The notes below the pieces were generated by a model. It searched no databases. It had not been told where the DNA came from and saw only the letters and a program-made list of their open reading frames with translations. The position numbers and the translations under genes are program-made. A DNA stretch of 64,000 nucleotides, from IMG/VR virus record IMGVR_UViG_3300028423_000861, positions 62,001 to 126,000 of that record. The stretch is one strand, 5' to 3'. Shown here piece after piece: positions 14,403 through 21,828 of the stretch. The stretch's first letter is position 1. Every line of letters starts with the position of its first letter. The DNA comes from a virus.

Positions 14403-15638
14403 ATGAAAACATTTATCGTCAGAGTTGACAATCCCACCGTTCGTGACACACTTGCCAATCATGGACAAGTTGGTGATCCACAAACACTCAAAAAGATTAT
14501 TATTTTTAAAACTGATCTAACACAAGATGAGGTAGCTGATCTTCCTGGAGTATTGGAGGTTGAAGAAGAAAGTCTTGATACCCCTTTTGATATTGACGCT
14601 TATCCGTATCGAATGGATGGCGATACATCTGAAGAATCCGTTAAACAAGAACGAGAAGTTCAAGTGCAGAGTCGTCCAAGGAGTTGGTTCCTTCCCAGTG
14701 CAAGCAATACTCAGCCAGATTATACCTATACAAGAACTGGTCGTGGGATAGCAATTTATATCATGGATTCGGGCGTTCGCTTAGACCATCGAGACTTTAA
14801 TGGACGCCATATAGAAACTGTTTTTACATATGATGGTCGTGATTATGGTGGTGACGTTCGTGGCGCTGAACACGGAACCATGTGTGCTAGCTGTGCGGCA
14901 GGTAATATTTACGGTATCGCAAAAGAAGCTTCTATTTTTAATGCTCGTTATAATTGGACAAGTTCTGAAGGTATCAAAGCACTTGATACTATACTTGCGC
15001 ATCACCGCACTCATAACATGCCAAGTGTTCTTAGCATGAGCTTTAGCTCATCTAGTAACATTTATGATCAAGCTCTCACAGAATTAGCACATGATGGTGT
15101 TGTTCTTGTATCATCTGCAGGAAATTATGACGAGTCACGTCCGCGTTTCCCTGCTGTTCGTGATGATGTCATCGCTGTTGCAGCCTGTAACGAAAACTTG
15201 TATCCTAGTCGTTGGGGAGGCACTACTCCTGGAACAAACTATGGCAAAGAGGTTGATATTTGGGCTGGTGGCTCGGGTGGTCGTGCAGCAAGCATGGCAT
15301 CTACAACGTCTGAACAAAGTGCTGGGGGGACAAGTTCAGCTTGCCCATTGATTGCAGGCACCGTGGCACTCGTTCTTGAAGACAGTCCTAAACTCAAAAG
15401 CTACGCAGATGTTCTCAATGCAAAAGATATTTTGATTAAAAATTCACGCAAAGGTGTTATCAAATACAACGACGCAAAATATAATGAAACACCAAATCGT
15501 TACATTTATACTCTGATTGACGATGAAATGCCTGAACCATTACCAGTTCCAAAATCCAAGGGTGGAAATATGAAAAAAGCAGCCCTTGTTATCGGGGCTG
15601 CTCTAATACTTGGTATTGTGATATTTGGTATTTTGTAA
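14403..15638 (+). CDS. subtilisin-like serine protease with C-terminal membrane anchor
   Basis: 411 residues on the plus strand. Catalytic Asp in IYIMDSGVRLDHRDFNGR (around residue 125), His in GAEHGTMCASCAAG (around 158) and Ser in SAGGTSSACPLIAG (around 317), with the oxyanion Asn segment VVLVSSAGNYDES. Residues 1-100 look like an inhibitor-type propeptide. The C-terminus has one transmembrane helix (AALVIGAALILGIVIFGIL) after a Pro/Lys-rich linker. It may cleave virion or host surface proteins. It sits alone between minus-strand genes; AAAGGA precedes the ATG, and an ATAAATAC box lies about 25 nt upstream. Confidence 0.9.
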   Translation: MKTFIVRVDNPTVRDTLANHGQVGDPQTLKKIIIFKTDLTQDEVADLPGVLEVEEESLDTPFDIDAYPYRMDGDTSEESVKQEREVQVQSRPRSWFLPSASNTQPDYTYTRTGRGIAIYIMDSGVRLDHRDFNGRHIETVFTYDGRDYGGDVRGAEHGTMCASCAAGNIYGIAKEASIFNARYNWTSSEGIKALDTILAHHRTHNMPSVLSMSFSSSSNIYDQALTELAHDGVVLVSSAGNYDESRPRFPAVRDDVIAVAACNENLYPSRWGGTTPGTNYGKEVDIWAGGSGGRAASMASTTSEQSAGGTSSACPLIAGTVALVLEDSPKLKSYADVLNAKDILIKNSRKGVIKYNDAKYNETPNRYIYTLIDDEMPEPLPVPKSKGGNMKKAALVIGAALILGIVIFGIL

Positions 15639-16232
15639 TTATCCCCAACGCTCTTCTGGTGATGGCGGAGTTTTTCCTGTGAATGGATTAGGCTTCATGT
15701 AGTCATCACCAGGATCTGTTCCCATATTACCAATAGCATAGTCAGCCCAAATTTGGTCTAGATAATCGTGATAATCTTTTGCATCCAAATGCTTTTTTGC
15801 AGCGCGATCAAGCCAGTCGATTAGGTTATCCATTGGAACACCAATTTTACGAGCTCTTGGTGCTACGTAATCAAATGGGTCACCATCTGGAAAGGAATTA
15901 CTGACCCCGTCCTGAATCCATCTTGCTATTTTTTCTAGTGCTATATTCACTCTTTCGCGTTTTGCATCCTGACGACTTGTATCACGACGCTTGTTGACTT
16001 TCGCCTCAACGTCTTTCATGAAATCTTTACGAGCACGTTCACTACCGCGCATTTCAACTTGGTTACCGCCATGCTTTTTGATAGCTGCTGGAAGTTCACG
16101 TTTGGTAATTCCGTCCTTGTATTCACTATTAATTTTGTCAGCAACTTGTTGAACACGATCATCATATCCTTCAGTAATTGTATTTGCTTTTTCAATTGAT
16201 TCTAAAAGATTACGCATATATTCACTTGACAT
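15639..16232 (-). CDS. hypothetical helical protein, 197 aa
   Basis: Basic N-terminal half with Lys/Arg-rich helices (ERARKDFMKDVEAKVNKRRD), acidic tail ending FTGKTPPSPEERWG. Its start pattern (MSSEYMRNLLESIEKANTI) resembles that of another phage protein here (62132-63517) which also begins with a short hydrophobic-acidic segment. Function unknown. Confidence 0.6.
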   Translation of the reverse strand: MSSEYMRNLLESIEKANTITEGYDDRVQQVADKINSEYKDGITKRELPAAIKKHGGNQVEMRGSERARKDFMKDVEAKVNKRRDTSRQDAKRERVNIALEKIARWIQDGVSNSFPDGDPFDYVAPRARKIGVPMDNLIDWLDRAAKKHLDAKDYHDYLDQIWADYAIGNMGTDPGDDYMKPNPFTGKTPPSPEERWG

Positions 16233-16272
16233 AGAGTTTCTCCATTTTCAATTATTTATGATTTAATTAGAG

Positions 16273-16302
16273 AAAAAGCGCCGTGTTTCCACGGCGCTTT
16301 CT
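16273..16302 (-). terminator. rho-independent terminator
   Basis: AAAGCGCCGTG-GAAA-CACGGCGCTTTTTC hairpin on the minus strand just after the 16315-16908 gene. Confidence 0.85.
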
Positions 16303-16314
16303 AGTGTCATTGTA

Positions 16315-16908
16315 TTACTTGTTATGTCCAGGGGCGCTGCCGCTTTTTCCACGATTGCCGCCCTTGTCATTTCCCTTGCCCTTGCCTTTGCCTCCGTGCG
16401 CAGCGGATCCTTTGCCGCTGTTGCTGTCTCCATTTGCAGTGCCGTCGGTTTGGCCTCCGCCATGGTTTTCGGCATTGTTATTTGGGCCACTGTTACCAGG
16501 ACTATCCTGGTTTCCATTGCCCCAACCGTTATTTCCTTTTGGCCCACGGTCCTTGGGAGGATCTTTCGGATCTGGGTCTTTCGGATCGGGATCTTTCGGA
16601 TCTGGGTCTTTCGGATCGGGATTATCAGGATAATCAGGATCGCCAGGACTAACCGGAGTATCCAGGACTCCATCGCCATCACTATCAATCACAACAGTCC
16701 TGGATTTCTTACAAGGACCGTCAGTATACCAATAAATTAGATCTGGATGAACTAGCCAGTGTTTGCAACGAACAGTCACAGGCCCATCTGCACCATACGG
16801 CACAACTACTGGATCTTCAAGAGCTGGATTAAAATTACCAGCTGTGGCACTGCCGGTCATTGCTACAGAAGCACCAACAAGTGCAGTAACATAAAGCATT
16901 TTACGCAT
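16315..16908 (-). CDS. secreted protein with DPKDP repeats
   Basis: 197 residues. Sec signal peptide (MLYVTALVGASVAMTGSATAG), a small folded region with two Cys (CKHW...GPCKK), a calcium-loop-like segment DSDGDGVLD, then four DPKDP repeats and a Gly/Asn/Lys-rich low-complexity tail. It is probably exported to the periplasm or surface. The repeat is also visible at DNA level (16555-16620, 18-bp units). Unknown function. Confidence 0.7.
   Translation of the reverse strand: MRKMLYVTALVGASVAMTGSATAGNFNPALEDPVVVPYGADGPVTVRCKHWLVHPDLIYWYTDGPCKKSRTVVIDSDGDGVLDTPVSPGDPDYPDNPDPKDPDPKDPDPKDPDPKDPPKDRGPKGNNGWGNGNQDSPGNSGPNNNAENHGGGQTDGTANGDSNSGKGSAAHGGKGKGKGNDKGGNRGKSGSAPGHNK
16555..16622 (-). repeat. 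18-bp tandem repeats encoding DPKDP units
   Basis: Top strand repeats of GATCTTTCGGATCTGGGTC-type units (tcggatcgggatctt / tcggatctgggtctt), about four copies, inside the secreted protein gene. Confidence 0.8.
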
Positions 16909-16938
16909 GATATTTCCTTAAAGGTTAAAGTTTGTTTG

Positions 16939-17030
16939 TGGCGGACAGGGTGGGATTCGAACCCACGGTTGATGTCACCACCAACGCCGGTTTTCAAGAC
17001 CGGAGCATTCGACCGCTCTGCCACCTGTCC
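16939..17030 (-). tRNA. tRNA-Ser(UGA)
   Basis: Class II cloverleaf, GGACAGG/CCUGUCC acceptor, loop CUUGAAA, long variable arm, G73 and CCA encoded. Preceded by its own promoter at 17045-17074. Confidence 0.95.
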
Positions 17031-17044
17031 AATTTACTATTTTA

Positions 17045-17074
17045 AGTATATACTGTTTTATTCTGGATTGTCAA
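17045..17074 (-). promoter_or_regulatory. sigma70-type promoter for tRNA-Ser(UGA)
   Basis: TTGACA (17069-17074), 18 bp, TATACT (17045-17050), 15 bp before the tRNA 5' end. It lies inside the 3' end of the upstream gene. Confidence 0.7.
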
Positions 17075-17786
17075 CCTGTTTTTTTAATTTTGTGTTGATT
17101 TCATCTTGATTTAGTCGATACAAATATGCACCACCATCTTCGTGATTCGACAAATCATCTAAAAACTCAGATTCACTTTCAAACCTGAATTTATTAAGGT
17201 CTTTTTCATCATCAAACACAACATATATTCTATCATCACTGTTGCTTGCGACTGTGTGATAAAATATCATTTTCCATTCATTTTCAAACAAGTAATCAAC
17301 CATGGCTATTGTCAGTTCAACGGTTGATTGGCTAATGTCATAAAGCGAGTCGCTAACAGAATAATTTGAGAAGAATGGAAGATGGAACGCTAGAAGACCA
17401 TCAATACTAATATCCTTACTAGATAATGCTAGATATGCACATGCGCTAATGCAAGCATCTCCAGCTCTAATTTTTATTGGTATTCCATATTTGCTAATTG
17501 ATTTGGCAGGGTCACGAATTTCTACCATATTTCCACCAGGAGATGCAAGTTCTATGTGATTTAAACTCTTATGATATTTTGTAATAAATGAATCCAACGC
17601 ATATCCAGACATATATCCAATTTGACCTGAATAGCGAATAAACGTTGTTTGGTCGTCGATTTGGTATACAACAATCTGATAGGAATTCGGCATAACAATT
17701 TGTTCGATTATTTCTGGTTCATTTGCTTTTGAAATGCCAGAAGCAAATAATAGAAACAACGTAATATAGATGATGTTAATTCGCAT
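17058..17786 (-). CDS. secreted ClpP-like (COG3904-type) protein
   Basis: 242 residues. N-terminal signal peptide (IIYITLFLLFASGISKA), then IELASPGGNMVEIRD and AGDACISACAYLALSSKDISIDGLLAFHLPF, the SPGG / C-x-SAC / HxP pattern of periplasmic ClpP/SppA-fold proteins common in alphaproteobacteria. The Ser of SACAY and His of FHLPF are candidate catalytic residues. A relative is at 37199-37678. A TATAAATA late-promoter box is at 17792-17799. Confidence 0.7.
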   Translation of the reverse strand: MRINIIYITLFLLFASGISKANEPEIIEQIVMPNSYQIVVYQIDDQTTFIRYSGQIGYMSGYALDSFITKYHKSLNHIELASPGGNMVEIRDPAKSISKYGIPIKIRAGDACISACAYLALSSKDISIDGLLAFHLPFFSNYSVSDSLYDISQSTVELTIAMVDYLFENEWKMIFYHTVASNSDDRIYVVFDDEKDLNKFRFESESEFLDDLSNHEDGGAYLYRLNQDEINTKLKKQVDNPE

Positions 17787-17791
17787 ACAAC

Positions 17792-17799
17792 TATTTATA
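17792..17799 (-). promoter_or_regulatory. T4-like late promoter box
   Basis: TATAAATA on the minus strand a few nt upstream of the 17786 start; such boxes recur before other genes of this window. Confidence 0.6.
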
Positions 17800-17819
17800 A
17801 TATCAAAATATGGGTTTTA

Positions 17820-18028
17820 AATTCAGGCCTTCCACCTGATTGCCGGGTTTGGTGTGTATGCGCCCACACAGGTCTGATGCTGTTACCAGCTTGGTAGCCT
17901 AAAACCGGACTATTGCGTCAGAGTCTTGACCGCCCTCTAATAACTAGGAATTATGCACATGTGCGCCTAGCCGTTTCTAACAGGGTTGGCATTCGGGCTC
18001 TGAGGCTCAATGCAAATTTCAGAGTGTT
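17820..18028 (-). ncRNA. candidate structured RNA, about 210 nt
   Basis: No ORF on either strand. Minus strand has several stems, including UACCA-AGC-UGGUA and UGUGU/ACACA arms around GGGCGCAU, with compositional bias toward GC compared with genes around it. It lies between EctA and the secreted ClpP-like gene. 6S-type or another regulatory RNA is possible; not assigned. Confidence 0.4.
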
Positions 18029-18029
18029 A

Positions 18030-18524
18030 TTAATCCTGTTCTTCTTCACTAAAGTAACGTTCGTGGTCGATGGGTCCTACTTTGATCATTTCTTCTGATC
18101 CATGATCGTCTGGAAAATGATCTTCTTCGAATCCATCTGTCTTCCAGAACTTGGTGTCAAACTTGTCAGCAAGACTTTCAAACAGACCAAAGCTCGCCTC
18201 ATTGACTTCTTCAATTGTTGCCTGCACATAATGAGAGCCAGTATCTTCAATCAGATGATACAGCATTTTTTGTGCAAGCTTTTCCTTGCGGTATTCTGGC
18301 TGCACAGCAATCTGCCATACAAAGAGTGTATCTGGTGCTTTCTTGAATTCGAATCCAGTGACAAAGGCAACAATTTCACCACCATCTTCTACAACCATAC
18401 ACGTTTCCGAAAACAATTCAGCCATCATGAGATAGCTATAGCTTGAATTGAGATCAAGGCTGGTTTCTTTGGCGATGCGCCACATTTCACCAGCATCTTC
18501 AATAGTCGGATGTCTAAAATCCAT
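18030..18524 (-). CDS. ectA: L-2,4-diaminobutyrate gamma-acetyltransferase (EctA)
   Basis: 164 residues, GNAT fold. The sequence follows EctA closely: FRHPTIEDAGEMWRIAKET, LDLNSSYSYLM, IVAFVTGFE, PDTLFVWQIAVQPEYR (acetyl-CoA binding strand and loop), then LAQKML. EctA acetylates L-2,4-diaminobutyrate to N-gamma-acetyl-diaminobutyrate, the direct precursor of ectoine. EctB is encoded at 28533-29792. No EctC (ectoine synthase) is visible in this window. Family assignment from motif pattern is strong; no search was run. Confidence 0.85.
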   Translation of the reverse strand: MDFRHPTIEDAGEMWRIAKETSLDLNSSYSYLMMAELFSETCMVVEDGGEIVAFVTGFEFKKAPDTLFVWQIAVQPEYRKEKLAQKMLYHLIEDTGSHYVQATIEEVNEASFGLFESLADKFDTKFWKTDGFEEDHFPDDHGSEEMIKVGPIDHERYFSEEEQD

Positions 18525-18820
18525 TAGTCTTCTATCTCCAAGTTTTCATGAAGTTTATCCATTACCTTTTGCCACCTTGTTCTTCGAGCGTGCTCGGTAA
18601 GATAGAACCGGTGACAAATTTCATAGACAACAGGGCCTTTAAAATCTTCGGGATTGTCAATATGCGCGCCAATAAAATTTTCATTACGCGGACAATATGT
18701 AGATTGGAACCATCTACAAATATAGCAGTTATCATATTCAGTTGGTTCAACAGTTGGAAAAGTTCTATTCACCAAAATCCAAACCTCGTTCTGTTTTTTC
18801 TCTGGTATCACTGGTTCCAT
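18524..18820 (-). CDS. Cys-containing hypothetical protein, 98 aa
   Basis: YDNCYICRWFQSTYCPRNENF and a late CHRFYL suggest a small zinc or iron-sulfur site. The next gene (18765-19037) has a similar CRHCIKFQTYDCP pattern, so the two may be distant paralogues. Directly followed by ectA with a shared TAATG-type junction. Confidence 0.6.
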   Translation of the reverse strand: MEPVIPEKKQNEVWILVNRTFPTVEPTEYDNCYICRWFQSTYCPRNENFIGAHIDNPEDFKGPVVYEICHRFYLTEHARRTRWQKVMDKLHENLEIED

Positions 18821-19037
18821 CTAGCTTGCGCATAGTTAATATTTGCAAAGCTTCGTCTGCTTGTTCATCAGGAGTCCATTCATCACAAGCACTCATTGAA
18901 CTCCAGGGATGACAGTTGTATTTGTCCCCAGGCTCTGGTGCTTTAGGACAATCATACGTTTGAAACTTTATACAGTGACGACAGATCCGTGTCGACAAAA
19001 ACATGAGTTCATAATCGCGTTTATCATTTAGATCCAT
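18765..19037 (-). CDS. Cys-containing hypothetical protein, 90 aa
   Basis: ATG at 19037 (MDLNDKRDYELMFLSTRICRHC) fits the promoter at 19044-19072. CRHCIKFQTYDCPKAPEPGDKYNCHPW holds four Cys spaced like a metal site. Overlaps the next gene by about 55 nt. Confidence 0.6.
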   Translation of the reverse strand: MDLNDKRDYELMFLSTRICRHCIKFQTYDCPKAPEPGDKYNCHPWSSMSACDEWTPDEQADEALQILTMRKLDGTSDTREKTERGLDFGE

Positions 19038-19043
19038 TGTATT

Positions 19044-19072
19044 AGTATATATGATCAATTTTGGAAGGTCAA
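19044..19072 (-). promoter_or_regulatory. sigma70-type promoter for the ectA operon
   Basis: TTGACC (19067-19072), 17 bp, TATACT (19044-19049), reading into 19037 and then 18524-18820 and ectA. Confidence 0.75.
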
Positions 19073-19074
19073 TC

Positions 19075-19103
19075 ATAAAAAAACCCTGCACGATTGGCAG
19101 GGC
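19075..19103 (-). terminator. rho-independent terminator
   Basis: CCCTGC-CAATCGT-GCAGGG followed by seven Us on the minus strand. It ends whatever is transcribed through 19104-19371. Confidence 0.85.
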
Positions 19104-19371
19104 ATTTGTGTTGAAAATTAGCAGACCATATTTCGAATTGCCCTATCCGGCCAGCACAAGTTGCTATCTTGTGCCTGGGCATGGCGGGTAACAAGTGTCT
19201 TCTGACAACCTTTATTAGCTAGATAAAAGTTATGCCTGTCAGTGCTAACCATCCGGGACAATAATAAATTTTCGACGCATTGGCCCCCTCCCGCCATGTC
19301 GTCCGACACGCTCCAAATGATCCCCAGCCCTCAGGCGGTCACCAAGTGTGGCGCTGTCTTTCCTGTGTTGG
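19104..19371 (-). ncRNA. candidate structured RNA downstream of GIY-YIG gene
   Basis: About 265 nt between the endonuclease stop and a strong terminator, without a plausible ORF. Stems include GCACAAG-AUAGCAA-CUUGUGC (7 bp, perfect) and a longer hairpin CUGACA...CUUUUAU...AUAAAGG..UGUCAG. It could be a mobile-intron remnant or a small RNA; no known family recognised. Confidence 0.4.
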
Positions 19372-20115
19372 TTATTTTCTTCCCCGAACCCAACCATTCG
19401 GTATATCACTATCTTTCTGTATTCGTTTATTTTTAACACCATCTGTTATCCAAACAGAGCCATACGAATAATTATTTGCACCAGTCATTGCGTTCGAAAT
19501 TTTTTGCTTTGTTTCAGTAGACAATTTATTGCCTTTTCTTGATTCACTCATCTTTTGTCGGGTTGCAGTCGATTTCTTTTTACCTACCAACGCTTCTGAC
19601 AATTTCTTACGATGCTCTTGAGTAATAACCCTTGGCTTTGGCTTCACTGATTTGTTATAGTATGGAATTCCTTGGCATCTTTTTGACATATAATGTTGCT
19701 CAAATGCCGAAACACTTATCTCATTCTGACATTTTAAGCAACATATTCTGTTATGCTTTTTTCCTTTAAATCCTGATGGTCGTTGTTTAGCTTTTTTACT
19801 TATTTTATCTCGAACTTCTGTAGTAAACAAGATTCCTGTATTAATTGAATTATTGTAAAAGGTATTTCCTTCAAATATTTCTTTTTTGTGTTCAGTTAAT
19901 AACTGTCTTTCTAAATTTATTGCTTCATAAGCATTGTCAAAGACTTGAATGATCTCACGTTTCCATTTAATATCAGGATCTTTCCAGTCTTTCCAAAATT
20001 CCTCTGAGCTACTTGATGAAATATATCCATCGTCAGTAGTTCCTTTGTGATACCCTATATATCGTTTGCCTAGTGTATTAGACCATTCATACACAAAATA
20101 TTCAACACGTTTCAT
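19372..20115 (-). CDS. GIY-YIG homing endonuclease
   Basis: 247 residues. The nuclease core is EYFVYEWSNTLGKRYIGYHKGT with KREIIQVFDNAYEAINLERQLL (Arg and Glu of the active site), followed by a zinc-like CCLKCQNEIS..H segment and NUMOD-type repeats (RQKMSESRKGNKLS, ETKQKISNAMTG). Seg-type genes of T4 have this design. It sits immediately downstream of the giant RNA locus and upstream of another structured RNA, so either may be its home site. Confidence 0.9.
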   Translation of the reverse strand: MKRVEYFVYEWSNTLGKRYIGYHKGTTDDGYISSSSSEEFWKDWKDPDIKWKREIIQVFDNAYEAINLERQLLTEHKKEIFEGNTFYNNSINTGILFTTEVRDKISKKAKQRPSGFKGKKHNRICCLKCQNEISVSAFEQHYMSKRCQGIPYYNKSVKPKPRVITQEHRKKLSEALVGKKKSTATRQKMSESRKGNKLSTETKQKISNAMTGANNYSYGSVWITDGVKNKRIQKDSDIPNGWVRGRK

Positions 20116-20507
20116 AAATAAGCCTTTTAACTGTATACTTATTTATGTTAATAAGATGGAAATAGTGAGATTACCTAAATTTCCGCGGTTGCCTTTGGAC
20201 CGTACCGTAAACCTTGCGAGTCTACGTTAATCCGTTATCCACTAAGCGCCTTTCAGCTGACTTAGTATCAACCAGTGCTGCCTAGTTTAAAGTGGTGGCA
20301 TTTCCACTATCGTTACACGCTACTCGTCCTTTGATCTTCCGCCTGCCTTGCGAGCAGTTCAGAGTCGCTAAACCCTTACGTCTTCTCTCCGAACAAACAC
20401 TTCCGCCTTGCGAGCTTCCATGCACGACATTCACCGTAGTGTGTCGTATTAAGCACCTTTAACGTGCAACTGAGGCAGTCTTTGCGTTTTTGCTATAATG
20501 CATCTGC

Positions 20508-20577
20508 AGGATTTGAACCCACACATTCAGTTCCTAAAGACTGACGCTCTACCATTGAGCTAAGTTGCTAACCTACC
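20508..20577 (-). tRNA. tRNA-like domain inside the giant RNA, anticodon UUA
   Basis: GCAACUU...AGAUGC acceptor (two mismatches), good D-arm (GCUC..GAGC), anticodon stem UCAGU/AACUGA with loop CUUUAGG (anticodon UUA, complementary to UAA and by wobble UAG), and T-arm GUGGG-UUCAAAU-CCUGC. No encoded CCA. It may be a real ochre-type tRNA or a mimic fixed within the large RNA. Confidence 0.6.
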
Positions 20578-21027
20578 AAGACGTGCTGCCTCTTGTTGCT
20601 TCGCATCCTTTTGGGAAACGAAATACAACACGCCTAAATGCCTTTCTCCTTGCGGGATACTAAACGTCTTTTCAAGTATCCAGCTACCTCACTAGTCGGT
20701 AACTCTCAACTTTAAAGATAACAAGTTGCCCTCCTGCGCGAACAGTCGGACTATTTGTTTACCCGTTAACATTCTGTCTTCGCTAGATTGGAGTGCATAG
20801 CTTTGGCTCCCACCAAATTGTAACCTCGCCGGTTGGCCCTGGTTACTATCCTTTCGGGCATTTGCTCTAGCTTAGGACTTACCTCGCTCTTCACAAGGGG
20901 TGCGCTACGGCTTATAGGAATACATCCGTCTGCCACCTAGTCCGGGCTTGCGTAAATGGACCATTGCTGGCGCAAGTGCGTAGGCTTCCTTGCTTTGGCA
21001 GTGTTACCACTGTTATCCTCCTGGACG

Positions 21028-21270
21028 TCACGCCGCCCATGTTCTTGTCTTAGATGATGAGTGTGCAGACATGTTGGGATTTAACCAACGAGTCGATTGC
21101 CTGGACATTTGTGTAAGCAAAGGGAAAGGAAATTGACAATCAACACCATCACCTTTGTCTGCACACACGACATCTAAGACCATTTTACAATAATCGGCTT
21201 CTATGTTTTTATATACACACCACTCGCATTTTGATATTATCTCAACGTTTTGACTGCATGGATCTTCCAT
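21028..21270 (-). CDS. doubtful Cys-rich ORF overlapping the giant RNA
   Basis: 80 codons; the first 50 residues contain five Cys (MEDPC...CEWCVYKNIEADYC) and look protein-like, but the Shine-Dalgarno is weak and the rest coincides with perfect RNA stems. Kept as a low-confidence alternative. Confidence 0.2.
   Translation of the reverse strand: MEDPCSQNVEIISKCEWCVYKNIEADYCKMVLDVVCADKGDGVDCQFPFPLLTQMSRQSTRWLNPNMSAHSSSKTRTWAA
21047..21180 (-). repeat. long inverted repeat closing a domain of the giant RNA
   Basis: 10 bp perfect pairing (21047-21056/21171-21180), a 4x4 internal loop, then 11 bp perfect pairing (21061-21071/21156-21166). The enclosed loop contains a T-arm-like hairpin GUUGG-UUAAAUC-CCAAC. 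A possible 80-codon ORF (21028-21270) crosses this structure. Confidence 0.75.
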
Positions 21271-21419
21271 CGCGGCGCAGGAAATTTCCTTTCAGGCCCG
21301 ACGCAGCGGATTGTCCCGCGATTCCATGACCAGGCAGTGTGCATGTAAAAACATAGTTGCCTATGTTGGTCTGCTAAATTTTTAAAGAGCGTGTTGAGCT
21401 TTGCTCAACTTGTTTTACC

Positions 21420-21448
21420 AATATAGTGGTTTTATTTATGTTCGTCAA
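21420..21448 (-). promoter_or_regulatory. sigma70-type promoter of the giant RNA
   Basis: TTGACG (21443-21448), 17 bp, TATATT (21420-21425). Expected start near 21412, at the beginning of the structured region. A 7-bp hairpin GTTGAGC/GCTCAAC lies at 21391-21407, at the expected RNA 5' end. Confidence 0.75.
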
Positions 21449-21466
21449 CCACTTTTTTCAACTTTT

Positions 21467-21790
21467 TTAGTTAAGCTTGCGATTTTTGCTTTCGCCAGTC
21501 AGCTTTTCGAAAAAGAGCCCGACAAGCTCTTCATCACTCATTTCTTCAACAACATCTTCATCAAGATGGCTGAGGTCTTCAAGCATTTCGTTCAACGCTT
21601 GGAGTTCACGATCAGACATGTCATCCGGATCCAGCTTGTAAGGTTCAGCCTTTTCAAGGAGCGAACCATCATTGGCCATTTGTTCAAGCTCTGCAATGAA
21701 CTCGTCAAGTTCTTCCTGGGTGCCATCAAATTCATCAAGAGCACCCGGTGCAAACGTAATCTTTATTTTATCTTCTTTGTCATCTGTCAT
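21467..21790 (-). CDS. acidic hypothetical protein, 107 aa
   Basis: Very acidic (many Glu/Asp), helical, ends with a short basic tail. DNA-mimic or regulator proteins can look like this, but there is no direct evidence. A promoter-like TTGACT...TATAGATT lies at about 21800-21824. Confidence 0.6.
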   Translation of the reverse strand: MTDDKEDKIKITFAPGALDEFDGTQEELDEFIAELEQMANDGSLLEKAEPYKLDPDDMSDRELQALNEMLEDLSHLDEDVVEEMSDEELVGLFFEKLTGESKNRKLN

Positions 21791-21828
21791 TGTTTAATCA
21801 ATCTATACAAAAATCTCTAAAGAGTCAA

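Larger units (their letters stand above)
20150..21412 (-). ncRNA. giant structured RNA (GOLLD/ROOL-like candidate)
   Basis: About 1.26 kb with no convincing protein gene, driven by a strong promoter at 21420-21448. Perfect helices on the minus strand include a 10 bp + 11 bp composite stem (21171-21180 with 21047-21056, and 21156-21166 with 21061-21071), GGATACT/AGTATCC (20655-20681), ACGACA/TGTCGT, ACTAAG/CTTAGT, CTTGCG/CGCAAG and a CAGTG-GUAA-CACTG hairpin. CUCGCAAGG occurs three times and each copy can fold as a bulged-U hairpin with a GCAA (GNRA) loop. A tRNA-like domain lies inside. Size, ornate motifs, phage setting and tRNA association match the GOLLD/ROOL class described from metagenomes; assignment is inference. 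Confidence 0.65.

Noticed and set aside
13657-15638. Reassignment of UGA to Trp in the whole genome (code 4)
   Set aside because: Many overlapping genes in the window end at TGA (for example 848, 5400, 8390, 31096, 56411), and no tRNA with anticodon UCA was found. The UGA in the release-factor gene is therefore treated as a local event.
20150-21412. Ribosomal RNA or group II intron
   Set aside because: No conserved rRNA sequences or domain V/VI pattern could be recognised, and there is no reverse transcriptase gene.
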